A DNA stretch of 64,000 nt from Bacteroidota bacterium (GCA_029557915.1 JAKQHS010000002.1:1-64000); one strand, 5' to 3'; shown: positions 16,583-25,560, numbered from the stretch's first letter. Notes: generated from the letters alone by a model not told the origin. Program-made: numbers and translations.

Positions 16583-17971
16583 ATGCTAAGAATAAATCAG
16601 GAACTCACCTTAAACGACCTCAAGGCCAAAATATCCGCTTTCTGGGACCTTTCCGGTGGAAAAATCAGGGCCCTTGAAAAGGAATACGACCCCTCCAAAG
16701 GGTCTCCCGTGTTCACCGCGGCCGGAAAATATACCACCCGGGGATGGACCGAGTGGACCCAAGGCTTCCAGTTTGGGTCGGCACTTCTCCAATACGATGC
16801 CACGGGAGAAGATTGGTTTCACAACATCGGCAGGGACCGTACGCTCGGATTCATGGCCCCGCATATCAGCCATGTAGGCGTGCATGATCACGGATTCAAC
16901 AATGTAAGCACCTACGGCAACCTCCTCCGCCTGATGCAGGAAGGCAAAACGCCGTACAATGAATGGGAAAAAAATTTTTATGAACTGGCCCTTAAAATAT
17001 CCGGGGCGGTCCAGGCCAGCCGGTGGACTAAGATCAAAAACGGCGGATTCATACACTCTTTCAACGGGCCCCATTCCCTTTTTGTGGATACCCTTCGTTC
17101 CTGCCGGGCCCTGATCCTCAGCCACCTGTTGGGGCATGAACTCCAGGCTGAAAACGATATCCGGATCAGTTTACTGGACCGGGCTTTCCAGCATATCCGG
17201 GCAACGGCGGACTATTCCGTGTTTTATGGCCAGGGACGTGACAGTTACGACACCTGGGGTCGCACCGCCCATGAATGTATTTTTAATACGCGGGACGGGA
17301 ATTACCGCTGTCCCAACTCACAACAGGGGTTTTCGGGATTCACTACCTGGACCCGCGGACTGGCCTGGGCGATGTGCGGTTTCTCCGAACAGCTTGAATT
17401 GCTCAAAGAATTATCCTCCGATGAAATTTTGATTGCAGGGGAGAGAGAACTGATTGAAGCCATGATCCTGAAAGCCGCCCGCGCCACCTGTGATTTTTAT
17501 ATCCAGAATACCACGACCGACGGTATACCCTACTGGGACACCGGAGCGCCGGGGCTTGTAAAAATGGGTGATTATCTCTCCCGGCCGGCCGAGCCGTATA
17601 ACGATCATGAACCGGTGGACAGTTCTGCTGCCGCTATTGGATGTCAGGGGCTCCTGCGTTTTGGCCTCTACCTCACCGGTAAAGGCGATGAGGAGCTGGG
17701 TACCCATTATTGGCAGGCCGGCCTGACCGTATTGAATACCCTGCTGGACCAGCCTTATCTGAGCTTAGATGCCGGACACCAGGGCTTGCTCCTGCATTCC
17801 ATCTATCACCGTCCGAACGGTTGGGACTATGTCCCGGCGGGAAGTAAAATACCTTGCGGAGAATCGAGCATGTGGGGCGATTACCATATCCGCGAAGTCG
17901 CCTTATACGTTCAAAAACTTCTCCGCCAGGAACCTTATTACGCCTTTTTCAAGGCCGTTAAAAAAGACTGA
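16583..17971 (+). CDS. GH88-family unsaturated glucuronyl hydrolase
   Basis: A 462-residue cytoplasmic enzyme (no signal sequence) of the (alpha/alpha)6-barrel family GH88, which hydrates and splits terminal unsaturated uronic acid from oligosaccharides made by polysaccharide lyases. Motifs: TTRGWTEWTQGF, GVHDHGFNNVSTYG with candidate catalytic Asp102, SLFVDTLRS with candidate Asp169, FSGFTTWTRGLAWAMCGF, EPVDSSAAAIG and GESSMWGDYHIREV. It is first in a plus-strand run; the next gene begins 2 bp after its stop. No lyase or SusC/D pair is nearby, so the oligosaccharide must be made elsewhere. Confidence 0.9.
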   Translation: MLRINQELTLNDLKAKISAFWDLSGGKIRALEKEYDPSKGSPVFTAAGKYTTRGWTEWTQGFQFGSALLQYDATGEDWFHNIGRDRTLGFMAPHISHVGVHDHGFNNVSTYGNLLRLMQEGKTPYNEWEKNFYELALKISGAVQASRWTKIKNGGFIHSFNGPHSLFVDTLRSCRALILSHLLGHELQAENDIRISLLDRAFQHIRATADYSVFYGQGRDSYDTWGRTAHECIFNTRDGNYRCPNSQQGFSGFTTWTRGLAWAMCGFSEQLELLKELSSDEILIAGERELIEAMILKAARATCDFYIQNTTTDGIPYWDTGAPGLVKMGDYLSRPAEPYNDHEPVDSSAAAIGCQGLLRFGLYLTGKGDEELGTHYWQAGLTVLNTLLDQPYLSLDAGHQGLLLHSIYHRPNGWDYVPAGSKIPCGESSMWGDYHIREVALYVQKLLRQEPYYAFFKAVKKD

Positions 17972-17972
17972 G

Positions 17973-18797
17973 ATGAGCAGGCTGACGGATTATTCAAGGC
18001 TTTGCATCCATACCATCACGACTAAACCCTGGAGTATTGAAGAAGCCTGTGGAAATTTTTCAGATGCCGGCGTCAAAGGCATCACGGTATGGAGAAATGC
18101 ACTGGAGGGAAAGGCCCTCATGGCTACCGGCCGGATGATCCGGGACCGTGGGCTGCAGATCGTCTCCCTTTGCCGGGGAGGTTTTTTCCCATCCATTGAT
18201 GCGGTAAAGAGAAGCCTGGCCCTCGAGGATAACCGAAAGGCGATTGATGAAGCCCATGCCCTCGGAGCCCCTATGATCGTGCTGGTCTGCGGAGCCGATC
18301 CGGGACAACCACTGCAAGAGTCCCGGAAACAAATCCGGGATGGAATACAGGAAATCCTTCCCTATGCGCGGGAGGCTGGCGTAAAACTGGCCATCGAACC
18401 GCTTCACCCGATGTACGCGGCCGACCGTTCCGCCATAAATACCCTGGCCCAGGCTAATGAAATGGCAGCAGCCATTGATTCGCCCTGGGTGGGAGTGGCT
18501 GTGGATGTGTATCACCTTTGGTGGGATCCCGATCTGGAAACGGAAATAAAAAAATGCGGGCGGATGAATAAGTTGTTCGCTTTCCACATCTGCGACTGGA
18601 AAACAAATCCGGAGGACCTGCTCAACGACCGGGGACTGATGGGGGAAGGCTGCATCGACCTGCCCTTGATCCGCACCTGGATTGAAGCTGCAGGTTTTAA
18701 TGGTTTTATCGAAGTGGAGATCTTTTCAAACCGGTATTGGGCCATGGACCAGCACCGCTTTCTTTCAGAGATAAAAGAAGCTTATTTGAACTGTTAA
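17973..18797 (+). CDS. sugar phosphate isomerase/epimerase-type TIM barrel
   Basis: A 274-residue cytoplasmic protein of the xylose isomerase-like/AP endonuclease 2 family. Typical elements: GVKGITVWRNALEG, AHALGAPMIVLVCG, AREAGVKLAIEPLHPMYAADR (metal-ligand Glu region), VGVAVDVYHLWWDPDL, LFAFHICDW and GFIEVEIFS. These correspond to the divalent-metal site of hydroxypyruvate isomerase/IolE-like enzymes. An upstream extension of the frame to 17769 lies inside the GH88 gene and is not real; the ATG at 17973 sits 2 bp after the GH88 stop, indicating tight coupling. Confidence 0.85.
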   Translation: MSRLTDYSRLCIHTITTKPWSIEEACGNFSDAGVKGITVWRNALEGKALMATGRMIRDRGLQIVSLCRGGFFPSIDAVKRSLALEDNRKAIDEAHALGAPMIVLVCGADPGQPLQESRKQIRDGIQEILPYAREAGVKLAIEPLHPMYAADRSAINTLAQANEMAAAIDSPWVGVAVDVYHLWWDPDLETEIKKCGRMNKLFAFHICDWKTNPEDLLNDRGLMGEGCIDLPLIRTWIEAAGFNGFIEVEIFSNRYWAMDQHRFLSEIKEAYLNC

Positions 18798-18816
18798 CCT
18801 AACAAGCAAACAGAAT

Positions 18817-19977
18817 ATGAAACAACATAAGATAGGGATCATCATGAACGGCGTAACCGGAAGGATGGGCACCAATCAGCATCTGATGCGTTCGATTGCC
18901 GAAATCATCAAACAGGGGGGGGTGAAAACGGGTGCGGATGAAGTGATCATCCCCGACCCCATCCTGGTTGGGAGGGACGAAAATAAACTCGGCCAGCTCT
19001 GCAACCGTTCGGGGGTGGACCGTTTTACCACCGACCTGGACCTGGCTTTGTCGGATGAACACAACATCATCTATTTCGATGCCCAGACGACGGGCCGGCG
19101 GGCGGCAGCGGTGCGTAAAGCGGTCCGTGCCGGCAAACACATATACTGTGAAAAGCCTTGCGCGGTGAGTACGCAGGAAGCCATGGAACTTTACAGGTTA
19201 TGTACCGATGCCGGCTTAAAAAACGGCGTAGTCCAGGATAAACTCTGGCTGCCGGGCCTTACTAAACTGAAAAGACTGATTCAGAATGATTTTTTTGGAA
19301 GAATATTATCGGTCAAGGGAGAATTCGGCTACTGGGTGTTTGAAGGCCATACCATACCGGCACAGCGACCCTCCTGGAATTACCGCAAAGAAGACGACGG
19401 AGGCATCATCGTCGACATGCTCTGCCACTGGAGGTATGTCCTGGACAATCTTTTCGGCAAGGTCCAATCCGTCTCCTGCCTGGGCGCCACCCATATCCCC
19501 GAGCGGATCGATGAAAACGGCAAGGCTTATGCCTGCACCGCGGACGATGCCGCCTATGCCACCTTCCTCCTGGAAGGGGGGATTGTGGCGCATTTTAATT
19601 CCTCCTGGGCTACCCGCGTGCGGCGGGATGACCTCCTGACCATCCAGGTCGACGGCTCAAAAGGCTCCGCCGTGGCAGGCCTTCGGGAATGTTATACCCA
19701 ACACTATGGCAATACCCCAAAACCCGTATGGAACCCCGATATTGAACAACCCATCCGCTTTTTCGAGGGATGGAGCCGGGTACCGGACCAGGAAAATTAT
19801 GACAATGCTTTTAAAATCCAATGGGAACTCTTCCTGAAGCACGTCGTAAAAGATGAACCTTTCCCCTGGACCCTTCTCGAAGGGGCAAAGGGGGTCCAGT
19901 TGGCAGAGAAGGGCCTGGAAAGCTGGGAAAAAAGAAGGTGGGTGGAGGTGGAAGATTTGGAGGTGGGTGGTGGGTAG
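18817..19977 (+). CDS. Gfo/Idh/MocA-family oxidoreductase (cytoplasmic)
   Basis: A 386-residue NAD(P)-dependent sugar oxidoreductase. N-terminal Rossmann start IGIIMNGVTGRMGTNQ (a variant of the usual GxGxxG), the family CEKPCA motif near residue 111, then the C-terminal alpha/beta domain (GGIIVDMLCHWRYVLDNLFG, FEGWSRVPDQENYDNAFKIQWELFLKHV). Probably oxidises or reduces a keto-sugar or uronate in the GH88 locus. The last ten residues (EVEDLEVGGG) are encoded by a low-complexity GGTGG-rich stretch that runs into the 7-bp array, so the C-terminus may have been extended by repeat growth. Confidence 0.85.
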   Translation: MKQHKIGIIMNGVTGRMGTNQHLMRSIAEIIKQGGVKTGADEVIIPDPILVGRDENKLGQLCNRSGVDRFTTDLDLALSDEHNIIYFDAQTTGRRAAAVRKAVRAGKHIYCEKPCAVSTQEAMELYRLCTDAGLKNGVVQDKLWLPGLTKLKRLIQNDFFGRILSVKGEFGYWVFEGHTIPAQRPSWNYRKEDDGGIIVDMLCHWRYVLDNLFGKVQSVSCLGATHIPERIDENGKAYACTADDAAYATFLLEGGIVAHFNSSWATRVRRDDLLTIQVDGSKGSAVAGLRECYTQHYGNTPKPVWNPDIEQPIRFFEGWSRVPDQENYDNAFKIQWELFLKHVVKDEPFPWTLLEGAKGVQLAEKGLESWEKRRWVEVEDLEVGGG

Positions 19978-20025
19978 TGATTGGTGGTCAGTGGTCAGTG
20001 GTCAGTAGTCAGTAGTGAATAAAAC
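19978..20025 (+). repeat. 7-bp period array (CAGTGGT/CAGTAGT)
   Basis: At least four heptamers starting immediately after the Gfo/Idh/MocA stop codon. Confidence 0.85.
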
Positions 20026-20035
20026 TGTAATCACA

Positions 20036-20080
20036 AAACAATTTTACAATTCGACAATTCAGCAATTCAACAATCACAAA
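20036..20080 (+). repeat. 8-bp period array ACAATTCN
   Basis: Five degenerate octamers (ACAATTTT, ACAATTCG, ACAATTCA, GCAATTCA, ACAATCAC) end 3 bp before the SDR start codon. Confidence 0.85.
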
Positions 20081-20082
20081 TC

Positions 20083-20853
20083 ATGTCTAAAACAGCACTG
20101 ATCACCGGAGGTAGCCGCGGTATAGGTTTGGGGATCGCAGTCGCGCTTTCCAGGCAGGGTTTTAACCTGGCCATCAATGGCGTCAGGCCTGAACCGGAAG
20201 TACAGGAAGTCCTGGAGCAGCTCCGGGCCAACGGTAAAGAAGTGATCTACTGTCAGGGTGATATCGCCTCGGAGGAAGACCGCAAGTCCATCCTCGCCAG
20301 GATCAAAGAGCATTTCGGGCGTTTACACATCCTGGTCAATAATGCCGGGGTAGCGCCCAGGGAAAGAAATGACCTACTGAAAACAAGCCGGGAAAGCTAT
20401 GACCACGTGATGGACACCAATCTCAAAGGCCCCTATTTCCTGACCCAGGCTGTGGCCAACTGGATGGTGGAACAAAAAAGCCTGGACCCAACTTATGAAG
20501 CACAGATTATTATAGTAGGCTCCATCTCCGCAACCGTGGCTTCCGTGAACCGGGGAGAATATTGCCTTTCAAAAGCCGGCCTCGCGATGCTGGCCCAGTT
20601 GTTTGCCGTCCGGATGAGTGAATACAATATCCCGGTTTATGAAGTCCGGCCGGGTATCATCAAATCCGATATGACCGCCGGGGTGACCGAAAAGTATGAT
20701 AAACTGATTGCTGGCGGACTGACCTTGCAGCCCAGGTGGGGTACCCCCGAAGATGTGGGCAAGGCGGTGGCGGCCATCACTTCCGGGCATTTCCCCTACT
20801 CCACCGGCCAAATATTTATGGTGGACGGTGGACTGACCCTGTTAAGATTGTAA
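20083..20853 (+). CDS. short-chain dehydrogenase/reductase
   Basis: A 256-residue classical SDR: cofactor motif TGGSRGIG at residues 8-15, NNAG, Ser in VGSISAT and YCLSK catalytic Tyr/Lys, VRPGIIKSDM, and the C-terminal VDGG. It is often labelled 3-ketoacyl-ACP reductase, but its place between two Gfo/Idh/MocA genes in a uronate locus favours a sugar-acid or keto-sugar reductase (KduD-like role). The gap to the previous gene is 105 bp and filled by repeats, so it may be in the same transcript. Confidence 0.9.
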   Translation: MSKTALITGGSRGIGLGIAVALSRQGFNLAINGVRPEPEVQEVLEQLRANGKEVIYCQGDIASEEDRKSILARIKEHFGRLHILVNNAGVAPRERNDLLKTSRESYDHVMDTNLKGPYFLTQAVANWMVEQKSLDPTYEAQIIIVGSISATVASVNRGEYCLSKAGLAMLAQLFAVRMSEYNIPVYEVRPGIIKSDMTAGVTEKYDKLIAGGLTLQPRWGTPEDVGKAVAAITSGHFPYSTGQIFMVDGGLTLLRL

Positions 20854-20884
20854 ATTCGGTTTTTATTAAATAAATCCAACTGCC

Positions 20885-22180
20885 ATGAAAAAAATCAAGC
20901 GACGCGAGGTCCTTAAGTCGGTCCTCCCCGGAGCCCTTGCTTTGACTATGCCCACCATTATACCGGCCCGTGCTTTCGGAGCCAACGAACGCGTCCGGGT
21001 GGCGGTGATCGGTTTCAACAGCCGCGGCAAGGACCATATCAGCAATTTCATGAAACTGGCCAATGTGGAGGTGGCCGGGCTCTGTGATGTGGACAAAAAG
21101 GTCCTCCAGTCCACAGCAGCCGATTTTGAAAAAAAATACGGCAAAAAACCAAAGATCGCCCAGGACATGAGGACCCTCTTTGACGATAAGGACATCGACG
21201 CGGTCAGTATCGCGACGCCCAATCACTGGCATGCCCTGGCTACGGTTTGGGCCTGCCAGGCCGGCAAAGACGTCTATGTGGAGAAACCCGCTTCCCATGA
21301 TTTTAATGAGGGCAGGATCATGATCCGGGCGGCCGAGAAATATCAGCGGATCGTCCAGAACGGCATTCAACTCAGGAGTTCCGCCGCCATCCAGGAAGCC
21401 ATCCAACATTTGCGCAACGGGCTCATCGGCAATGTTTACATGGCCAGGGGAGTCGTCTTTAAATGGCGGCCGGATATCGGTGACAAGGGCAACAGTCCCG
21501 TCCCCGAAGGCCTGGATTGGAACTTATGGCAGGGGCCCGCGGCGGAGCGCCCTTTCAGTGAAAACTATGTGCATTACAACTGGCACTGGTTTTGGGATTA
21601 TGGCAACGGCGACATCGGCAACCAGGGAGCCCATGAAATCGACCTGTGCACCTGGGGACTGGATGTAGGTTTCCCTGATGAGGTTTCCTGCACCGGGGGC
21701 AAGTTTCTTTGGAAGGATTGTAAGGAAACCCCTGAAGTCCTGTCCGCCACCTTTAAGTATCCCAAAGCGGGCAAACTCATCCAGTTTGAAGTCAGGCCCT
21801 GGATGACCAACCGCGAAGATGAACTGGAAGTAGGCAATATATTTTATGGCGATAAAGGCTATATGACCGTCAACTGGTACGATGACTATAAAACCTTCTT
21901 AGGGCAGAAGCGGGAACCCGGGCCCAGCCGCAAAGCCGGGGGCGACCATTATTTAAACTTTATCGAGGCCGTTCGAAGCCGGGATAAATCCAAACTCAAC
22001 GGCCCTATTGAAACCGGGCATGTCTCGGCCGGCATTTCCCACCTGGCCAATATTTCATACCGCCTGGACCGGTCGTTAAAATTTGATCCTAAGAATGAAA
22101 AATTTATCGATGATGCCGAAGCCAATCAAATGTTGTCCCGGAAATACCGTGCCCCTTTTGAGCTCAGCGAAAAAATCTGA
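20885..22180 (+). CDS. exported Gfo/Idh/MocA-family oxidoreductase with Tat signal
   Basis: A 431-residue protein. The N-terminus KRREVLKSVLPGALALTMPTIIPARAFG is a twin-arginine signal, so it would be exported folded with its cofactor. The Rossmann part (VRVAVIGFNSRGKDHISNF), IATPNHWHALATVWAC and VEKPASHDFNEG are family motifs; the C-terminal part has WHWFWDYGNGDIGNQGAHEIDLCTWGL, typical of the large secreted subgroup of Bacteroidota. Related secreted members act on glycosides with tightly bound NAD(H). The next gene (MFS) starts 5 bp after its stop. Confidence 0.9.
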   Translation: MKKIKRREVLKSVLPGALALTMPTIIPARAFGANERVRVAVIGFNSRGKDHISNFMKLANVEVAGLCDVDKKVLQSTAADFEKKYGKKPKIAQDMRTLFDDKDIDAVSIATPNHWHALATVWACQAGKDVYVEKPASHDFNEGRIMIRAAEKYQRIVQNGIQLRSSAAIQEAIQHLRNGLIGNVYMARGVVFKWRPDIGDKGNSPVPEGLDWNLWQGPAAERPFSENYVHYNWHWFWDYGNGDIGNQGAHEIDLCTWGLDVGFPDEVSCTGGKFLWKDCKETPEVLSATFKYPKAGKLIQFEVRPWMTNREDELEVGNIFYGDKGYMTVNWYDDYKTFLGQKREPGPSRKAGGDHYLNFIEAVRSRDKSKLNGPIETGHVSAGISHLANISYRLDRSLKFDPKNEKFIDDAEANQMLSRKYRAPFELSEKI

Positions 22181-22185
22181 GGCTC

Positions 22186-23409
22186 ATGCAGCATAACCAT
22201 TCGACCTGGAGGAATCTCCTGCGCATGCCGGTCCTCGTTGCGGCCCTGGGTTATCTCGTGGACATGTACGATCTCTTTTTATTCAGTGTAGTGCGGGTAC
22301 CCAGCCTCACCGACCTGGGGGTAAGCCAGGATCAGCTGCTTCCCATCGGGGTCAGCATCCTCAACTGGCAGCTTATCGGCTTGCTCATTGGAGGCATCCT
22401 CTGGGGCATCATGGGGGATAAAAAAGGCCGGCTTTCTGTATTGTTCGGATCCATCCTGATGTATTCCATAGCCAATCTGGTCAACGGCCTGGTACAGACG
22501 GTGCCCCAATACCAGGCCCTGCGGTTTATCGCAGGCATCGGACTGGCCGGGGAACTGGGCGCCGGAATTACCCTGGTGGCGGAATTGCTGCCTCAGCGCT
22601 TGAGGAGTTACGGGGCCGTGATCGTTTCCACCATGGGAGTGCTGGGCGGCATCCTCGCTTTCCTGGTCGCGGACCTGTTTGAATGGCGCACCTCCTATTT
22701 TGTCGGGGGCGGCATGGGGCTGGTCCTGCTGGTCCTCCGGATCCGGGTTTTTGAGTCCGGGCTGTTTATCAAGCTTAAAGAAAAAAAAGTGGCCCGGGGA
22801 GACCTGCTGATGATTTTGACCAATGGCAAAAGGTTGCTTAAATATGTAATGGGCATCCTGGTGGGTATCCCAATGTGGTTTGTAGTCGGCGTGCTGATGA
22901 CTTTTTCACCTGAATTCGGAAACGCCCATGGGCTCAGCGGGATCAATGCGGGCAAGGCCGTCATGCTCCTCTTCGGGGGCCAGGCCTTCGGAAATATGGT
23001 GAGCGGGCTGGTGAGCCAGTATTTTCAAAGCCGGAAAATCGGCATAGGGATCTTTATGATCGGATCTTTCCTGACCATGCTGGCTTATATGTTGCTCCCG
23101 GTCAAGACTGAATTTCAGTTTTACGGACTCATCCTGGTGCTGGGCTTCTTCAACGGTTACTGGACTTTATTTATCATTCAGGCCGCCGAATTATTCGGGA
23201 CCAATATCCGCGCTACGGTGGCCACCACCATTCCCAATTTTGTCCGGGGTACCGCGGTCATCCTCACCACCGCCTTTGCGGCTTTGAGGCCCGGCATGGG
23301 GATCATTTCCGGAGGAGTCCTGTTGGCTTCGGCCTCCGTCTTCATTGCCCTGATCGCCCTCTTTTTATTGCAGGAGACCTATCACAAGGATATGAATTAC
23401 GAAGAGTGA
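22186..23409 (+). CDS. MFS sugar/organic acid transporter
   Basis: A 407-residue, twelve-helix major facilitator protein of the inner membrane. The signature loop between helices 2 and 3 is GDKKGRLSVL; helices 4-5 contain RFIAGIGLAGELGAGITLVAELLPQRLR, typical of the sialate/metabolite:H+ symporter-like groups. The helix 6/7 cytoplasmic loop is short. It is the last gene of the GH88 locus and translationally close to the exported oxidoreductase (5-bp gap), so it probably imports the oxidised sugar or the unsaturated oligosaccharide product. Confidence 0.9.
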   Translation: MQHNHSTWRNLLRMPVLVAALGYLVDMYDLFLFSVVRVPSLTDLGVSQDQLLPIGVSILNWQLIGLLIGGILWGIMGDKKGRLSVLFGSILMYSIANLVNGLVQTVPQYQALRFIAGIGLAGELGAGITLVAELLPQRLRSYGAVIVSTMGVLGGILAFLVADLFEWRTSYFVGGGMGLVLLVLRIRVFESGLFIKLKEKKVARGDLLMILTNGKRLLKYVMGILVGIPMWFVVGVLMTFSPEFGNAHGLSGINAGKAVMLLFGGQAFGNMVSGLVSQYFQSRKIGIGIFMIGSFLTMLAYMLLPVKTEFQFYGLILVLGFFNGYWTLFIIQAAELFGTNIRATVATTIPNFVRGTAVILTTAFAALRPGMGIISGGVLLASASVFIALIALFLLQETYHKDMNYEE

Positions 23410-23437
23410 TCCGGGGAACACTCAGGCAATACCTTTA

Positions 23438-23621
23438 GGGTACCTCTAAAAACCCCTCATGGTTTAATCGGTTTTTTATATTAAAAAACCTAAATTGCTC
23501 TTTTGAATTTATACTGCGTTGAATCTCAGTCACAGAGAGCCCCGCTATGCTCCTTCGATTCGCCTTGTCTAAATTCAAAATAGCTAATTTTCAAACTCAT
23601 TCAGGGTATTTAGAGGTACCC
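23438..23621. mobile_element. MITE-like element, 184 bp
   Basis: The ends are inverted repeats: GGGTACCTCTAAA at 23438-23450 and its exact complement at 23609-23621, with similarity continuing inward for about 10 more bases. TTTA at 23434-23437 and 23622-23625 may be a target duplication. An inner inverted pair (TTTTGAATTTA at 23501-23511 and its complement at 23570-23580) makes the whole able to fold. No coding capacity. Confidence 0.65.
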
Positions 23622-23623
23622 TT

Positions 23624-23631
23624 TAGTTTTG
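23624..23631 (+). promoter_or_regulatory. -7 box TAGTTTTG before the M1 peptidase
   Basis: An exact TAnnTTTG match with only 7 bp between the box and the ATG, overlapping the right flank of the MITE-like element. The transcript would be leaderless or nearly so. Confidence 0.45.
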
Positions 23632-23638
23632 TAGCAAT

Positions 23639-25471
23639 ATGAATAAATCCCTCTGTTTCCTGATTTTCCTTTTTGCGGCCCAGGCCTGTAAAACCGTACA
23701 GGACGATAAATCCACTCCCATGATCAGAAAAGACATTCACAGTTATGCCGAAGACGCGGTGATCAAACAACTCATACTGGACCTGGAAGCCGATTTTGAA
23801 AACCGGGTCCTGAAGGGCAGTGGGACCTATCAGATTGAAACCAATGGAGCGGATTATATTGTGCTCGACCTGCGGGGCCCGGAAATATTCACGGTCCTGG
23901 TCGACGGAGAAAAGGCGGATTTCAAATTGGGAACCGAAGACCCCATCCTGGGACAGGCATTGGTGATTCCGGTAAAACCAGGCTCCAAAACGGTATCCAT
24001 TTTCTATCAAACCAGGCCCGATGCCGATGCCCTGCAGTGGCTCAGCCCGCAGCAGACCTCCGGCCACCAATATCCCTTCCTGTTTTCCCAGGGCCAGGCT
24101 ATCCTGACCCGGACCTGGATCCCCATTCAGGACAGCCCCGGCATTCGCTTCACTTACCAGGCGACCATCCGGGTTCCCAAAGAACTGATGGCCGTGATGA
24201 GTGCAAGAAATGTACAGGTCAAAAATCCGGACGGCATATACCGGTTCACCATGTTGCAGCCGGTTCCTGCCTATCTCATGGCCCTCGCAGTGGGTGACCT
24301 TGCTTTCAAAGCCACCGGAGCCCGCAGCGGAGTGTACGCCGAGCCATCCGTCCTGGAGAAAGCCGCCTGGGAGTTTGGGGACACGGAGGCCATGATCGCC
24401 GCCGCCGAACAACTGTACGGACCCTATGCCTGGGAGCGATATGATCTCCTGGTGCTCCCCCCCAGTTTCCCCTTCGGAGGAATGGAGAATCCGCGGCTAA
24501 CCTTTGCCACACCTACGGTGATCGCAGGGGACAGATCCCTGGTTTCACTGGTGGCCCATGAACTTGCCCACAGCTGGAGCGGCAACCTGGTGACCAATGC
24601 AGACTGGAATGATTTCTGGATCAACGAGGGGTTCACCACTTATTTCGAAAGAAGGATCATGGAAGCGCTGTATGGAAGGGAATATTCGGAAATGCTGGCT
24701 TCCCTCGCTTTGGCTGAATTGCACAGGCTGGTCCTGGAAATCGGGCCTCAAAGCAAAGACAGCCACCTGCACCTTGACCTGAAGGGCAGGAATCCCGATG
24801 ACGGAATGAACAGCATCGCTTACGAAAAGGGTTATTTTTTCATTCGCCTGCTTGAAGAAAAAATCGGAAGATCCAGGTTTGACGAATTTCTAAAAAAGTA
24901 TTTCAGTGAACATGCCTTTCAAACCATGAATTCGGAAAGGCTGCTGGAATATATGAAACGCCATCTGCCTTTGGACAGCCTCCAGATCAATGCGGAGGAA
25001 TGGATTTACCACCCCGGCATCCCTGCAAATTGCCCGGCCCCGGTATCTGACCGTTTTGACAAAGTGGAACAGGCCTACCGCCAGATGGCTGCCAGCCAGC
25101 ATTGGGATACCCTCCTCACCTCCGGCTGGTCCAGCCATGAATGGGTCCATTTCATTGCTCAGGTCCCGGATACGGTCCATCCTGCCCAGCTCAAAAAAAT
25201 GGATCAGGCCTACCGTTTTTCAGAAAGCGGGAATGGAGAGATCCTGGACATCTGGTTTGAAAAGGCCATCCGGGGTGGCTATTCCCCCGAAATTCTGGAG
25301 CGCATCGAGGACTTTTTGGTCCATATCGGGCGCAGAAAGTATCTCATGCCTCTTTACAAGGCTTTTAAAGCTACAGGCCAGATTGAAACCGCGCGAAGGA
25401 TCTTCAACCGGGCGAGGCCCAATTACCATTCGGTTTCGGCCAACAGCGTTGAGCAGTTGTTGAAGGAATAA
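23639..25471 (+). CDS. M1-family metallo-aminopeptidase (leukotriene A4 hydrolase-like)
   Basis: A 610-residue exported zinc aminopeptidase. The signal sequence ends FLFAAQAC, a probable lipobox, so it is likely a lipoprotein. Motifs: exopeptidase loop GGMENPRL, zinc site His307-Glu308-x-x-His311 (HELAHSW) with the third ligand Glu330 (WINEGFTTYF), the expected 18-residue spacing, and the substrate Tyr region SIAYEKGYFFI. The C-terminal helical domain (about 450-610) is like that of leukotriene A4 hydrolase. Role: trimming peptides in the envelope. Confidence 0.92.
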   Translation: MNKSLCFLIFLFAAQACKTVQDDKSTPMIRKDIHSYAEDAVIKQLILDLEADFENRVLKGSGTYQIETNGADYIVLDLRGPEIFTVLVDGEKADFKLGTEDPILGQALVIPVKPGSKTVSIFYQTRPDADALQWLSPQQTSGHQYPFLFSQGQAILTRTWIPIQDSPGIRFTYQATIRVPKELMAVMSARNVQVKNPDGIYRFTMLQPVPAYLMALAVGDLAFKATGARSGVYAEPSVLEKAAWEFGDTEAMIAAAEQLYGPYAWERYDLLVLPPSFPFGGMENPRLTFATPTVIAGDRSLVSLVAHELAHSWSGNLVTNADWNDFWINEGFTTYFERRIMEALYGREYSEMLASLALAELHRLVLEIGPQSKDSHLHLDLKGRNPDDGMNSIAYEKGYFFIRLLEEKIGRSRFDEFLKKYFSEHAFQTMNSERLLEYMKRHLPLDSLQINAEEWIYHPGIPANCPAPVSDRFDKVEQAYRQMAASQHWDTLLTSGWSSHEWVHFIAQVPDTVHPAQLKKMDQAYRFSESGNGEILDIWFEKAIRGGYSPEILERIEDFLVHIGRRKYLMPLYKAFKATGQIETARRIFNRARPNYHSVSANSVEQLLKE

Positions 25472-25475
25472 TTTA

Positions 25476-25560
25476 GTTAGCTAGTTGACAGTTAGCAAGT
25501 TAGTAAGTCAGGAATTACAACTTGCTAACTTACTAACTTACTAACTTGCCAACTAACCTA
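25476..25560. repeat. GTTAG-type repeat array folding into a long hairpin between convergent genes
   Basis: The 7-8-bp units of the left half (AGTTAGC, AAGTTAG) are answered by complementary units on the right (ACTTACTAACTTG), giving an imperfect stem of about 18 bp centred near 25515. It lies between the M1 peptidase and cytochrome c 3' ends and could act as a two-way terminator. Confidence 0.7.

Noticed and set aside
17769-17972. N-terminal extension of the TIM-barrel isomerase
   Set aside because: It lies inside the GH88 coding sequence in another frame and has no family similarity; the ATG at 17973 is the natural start.
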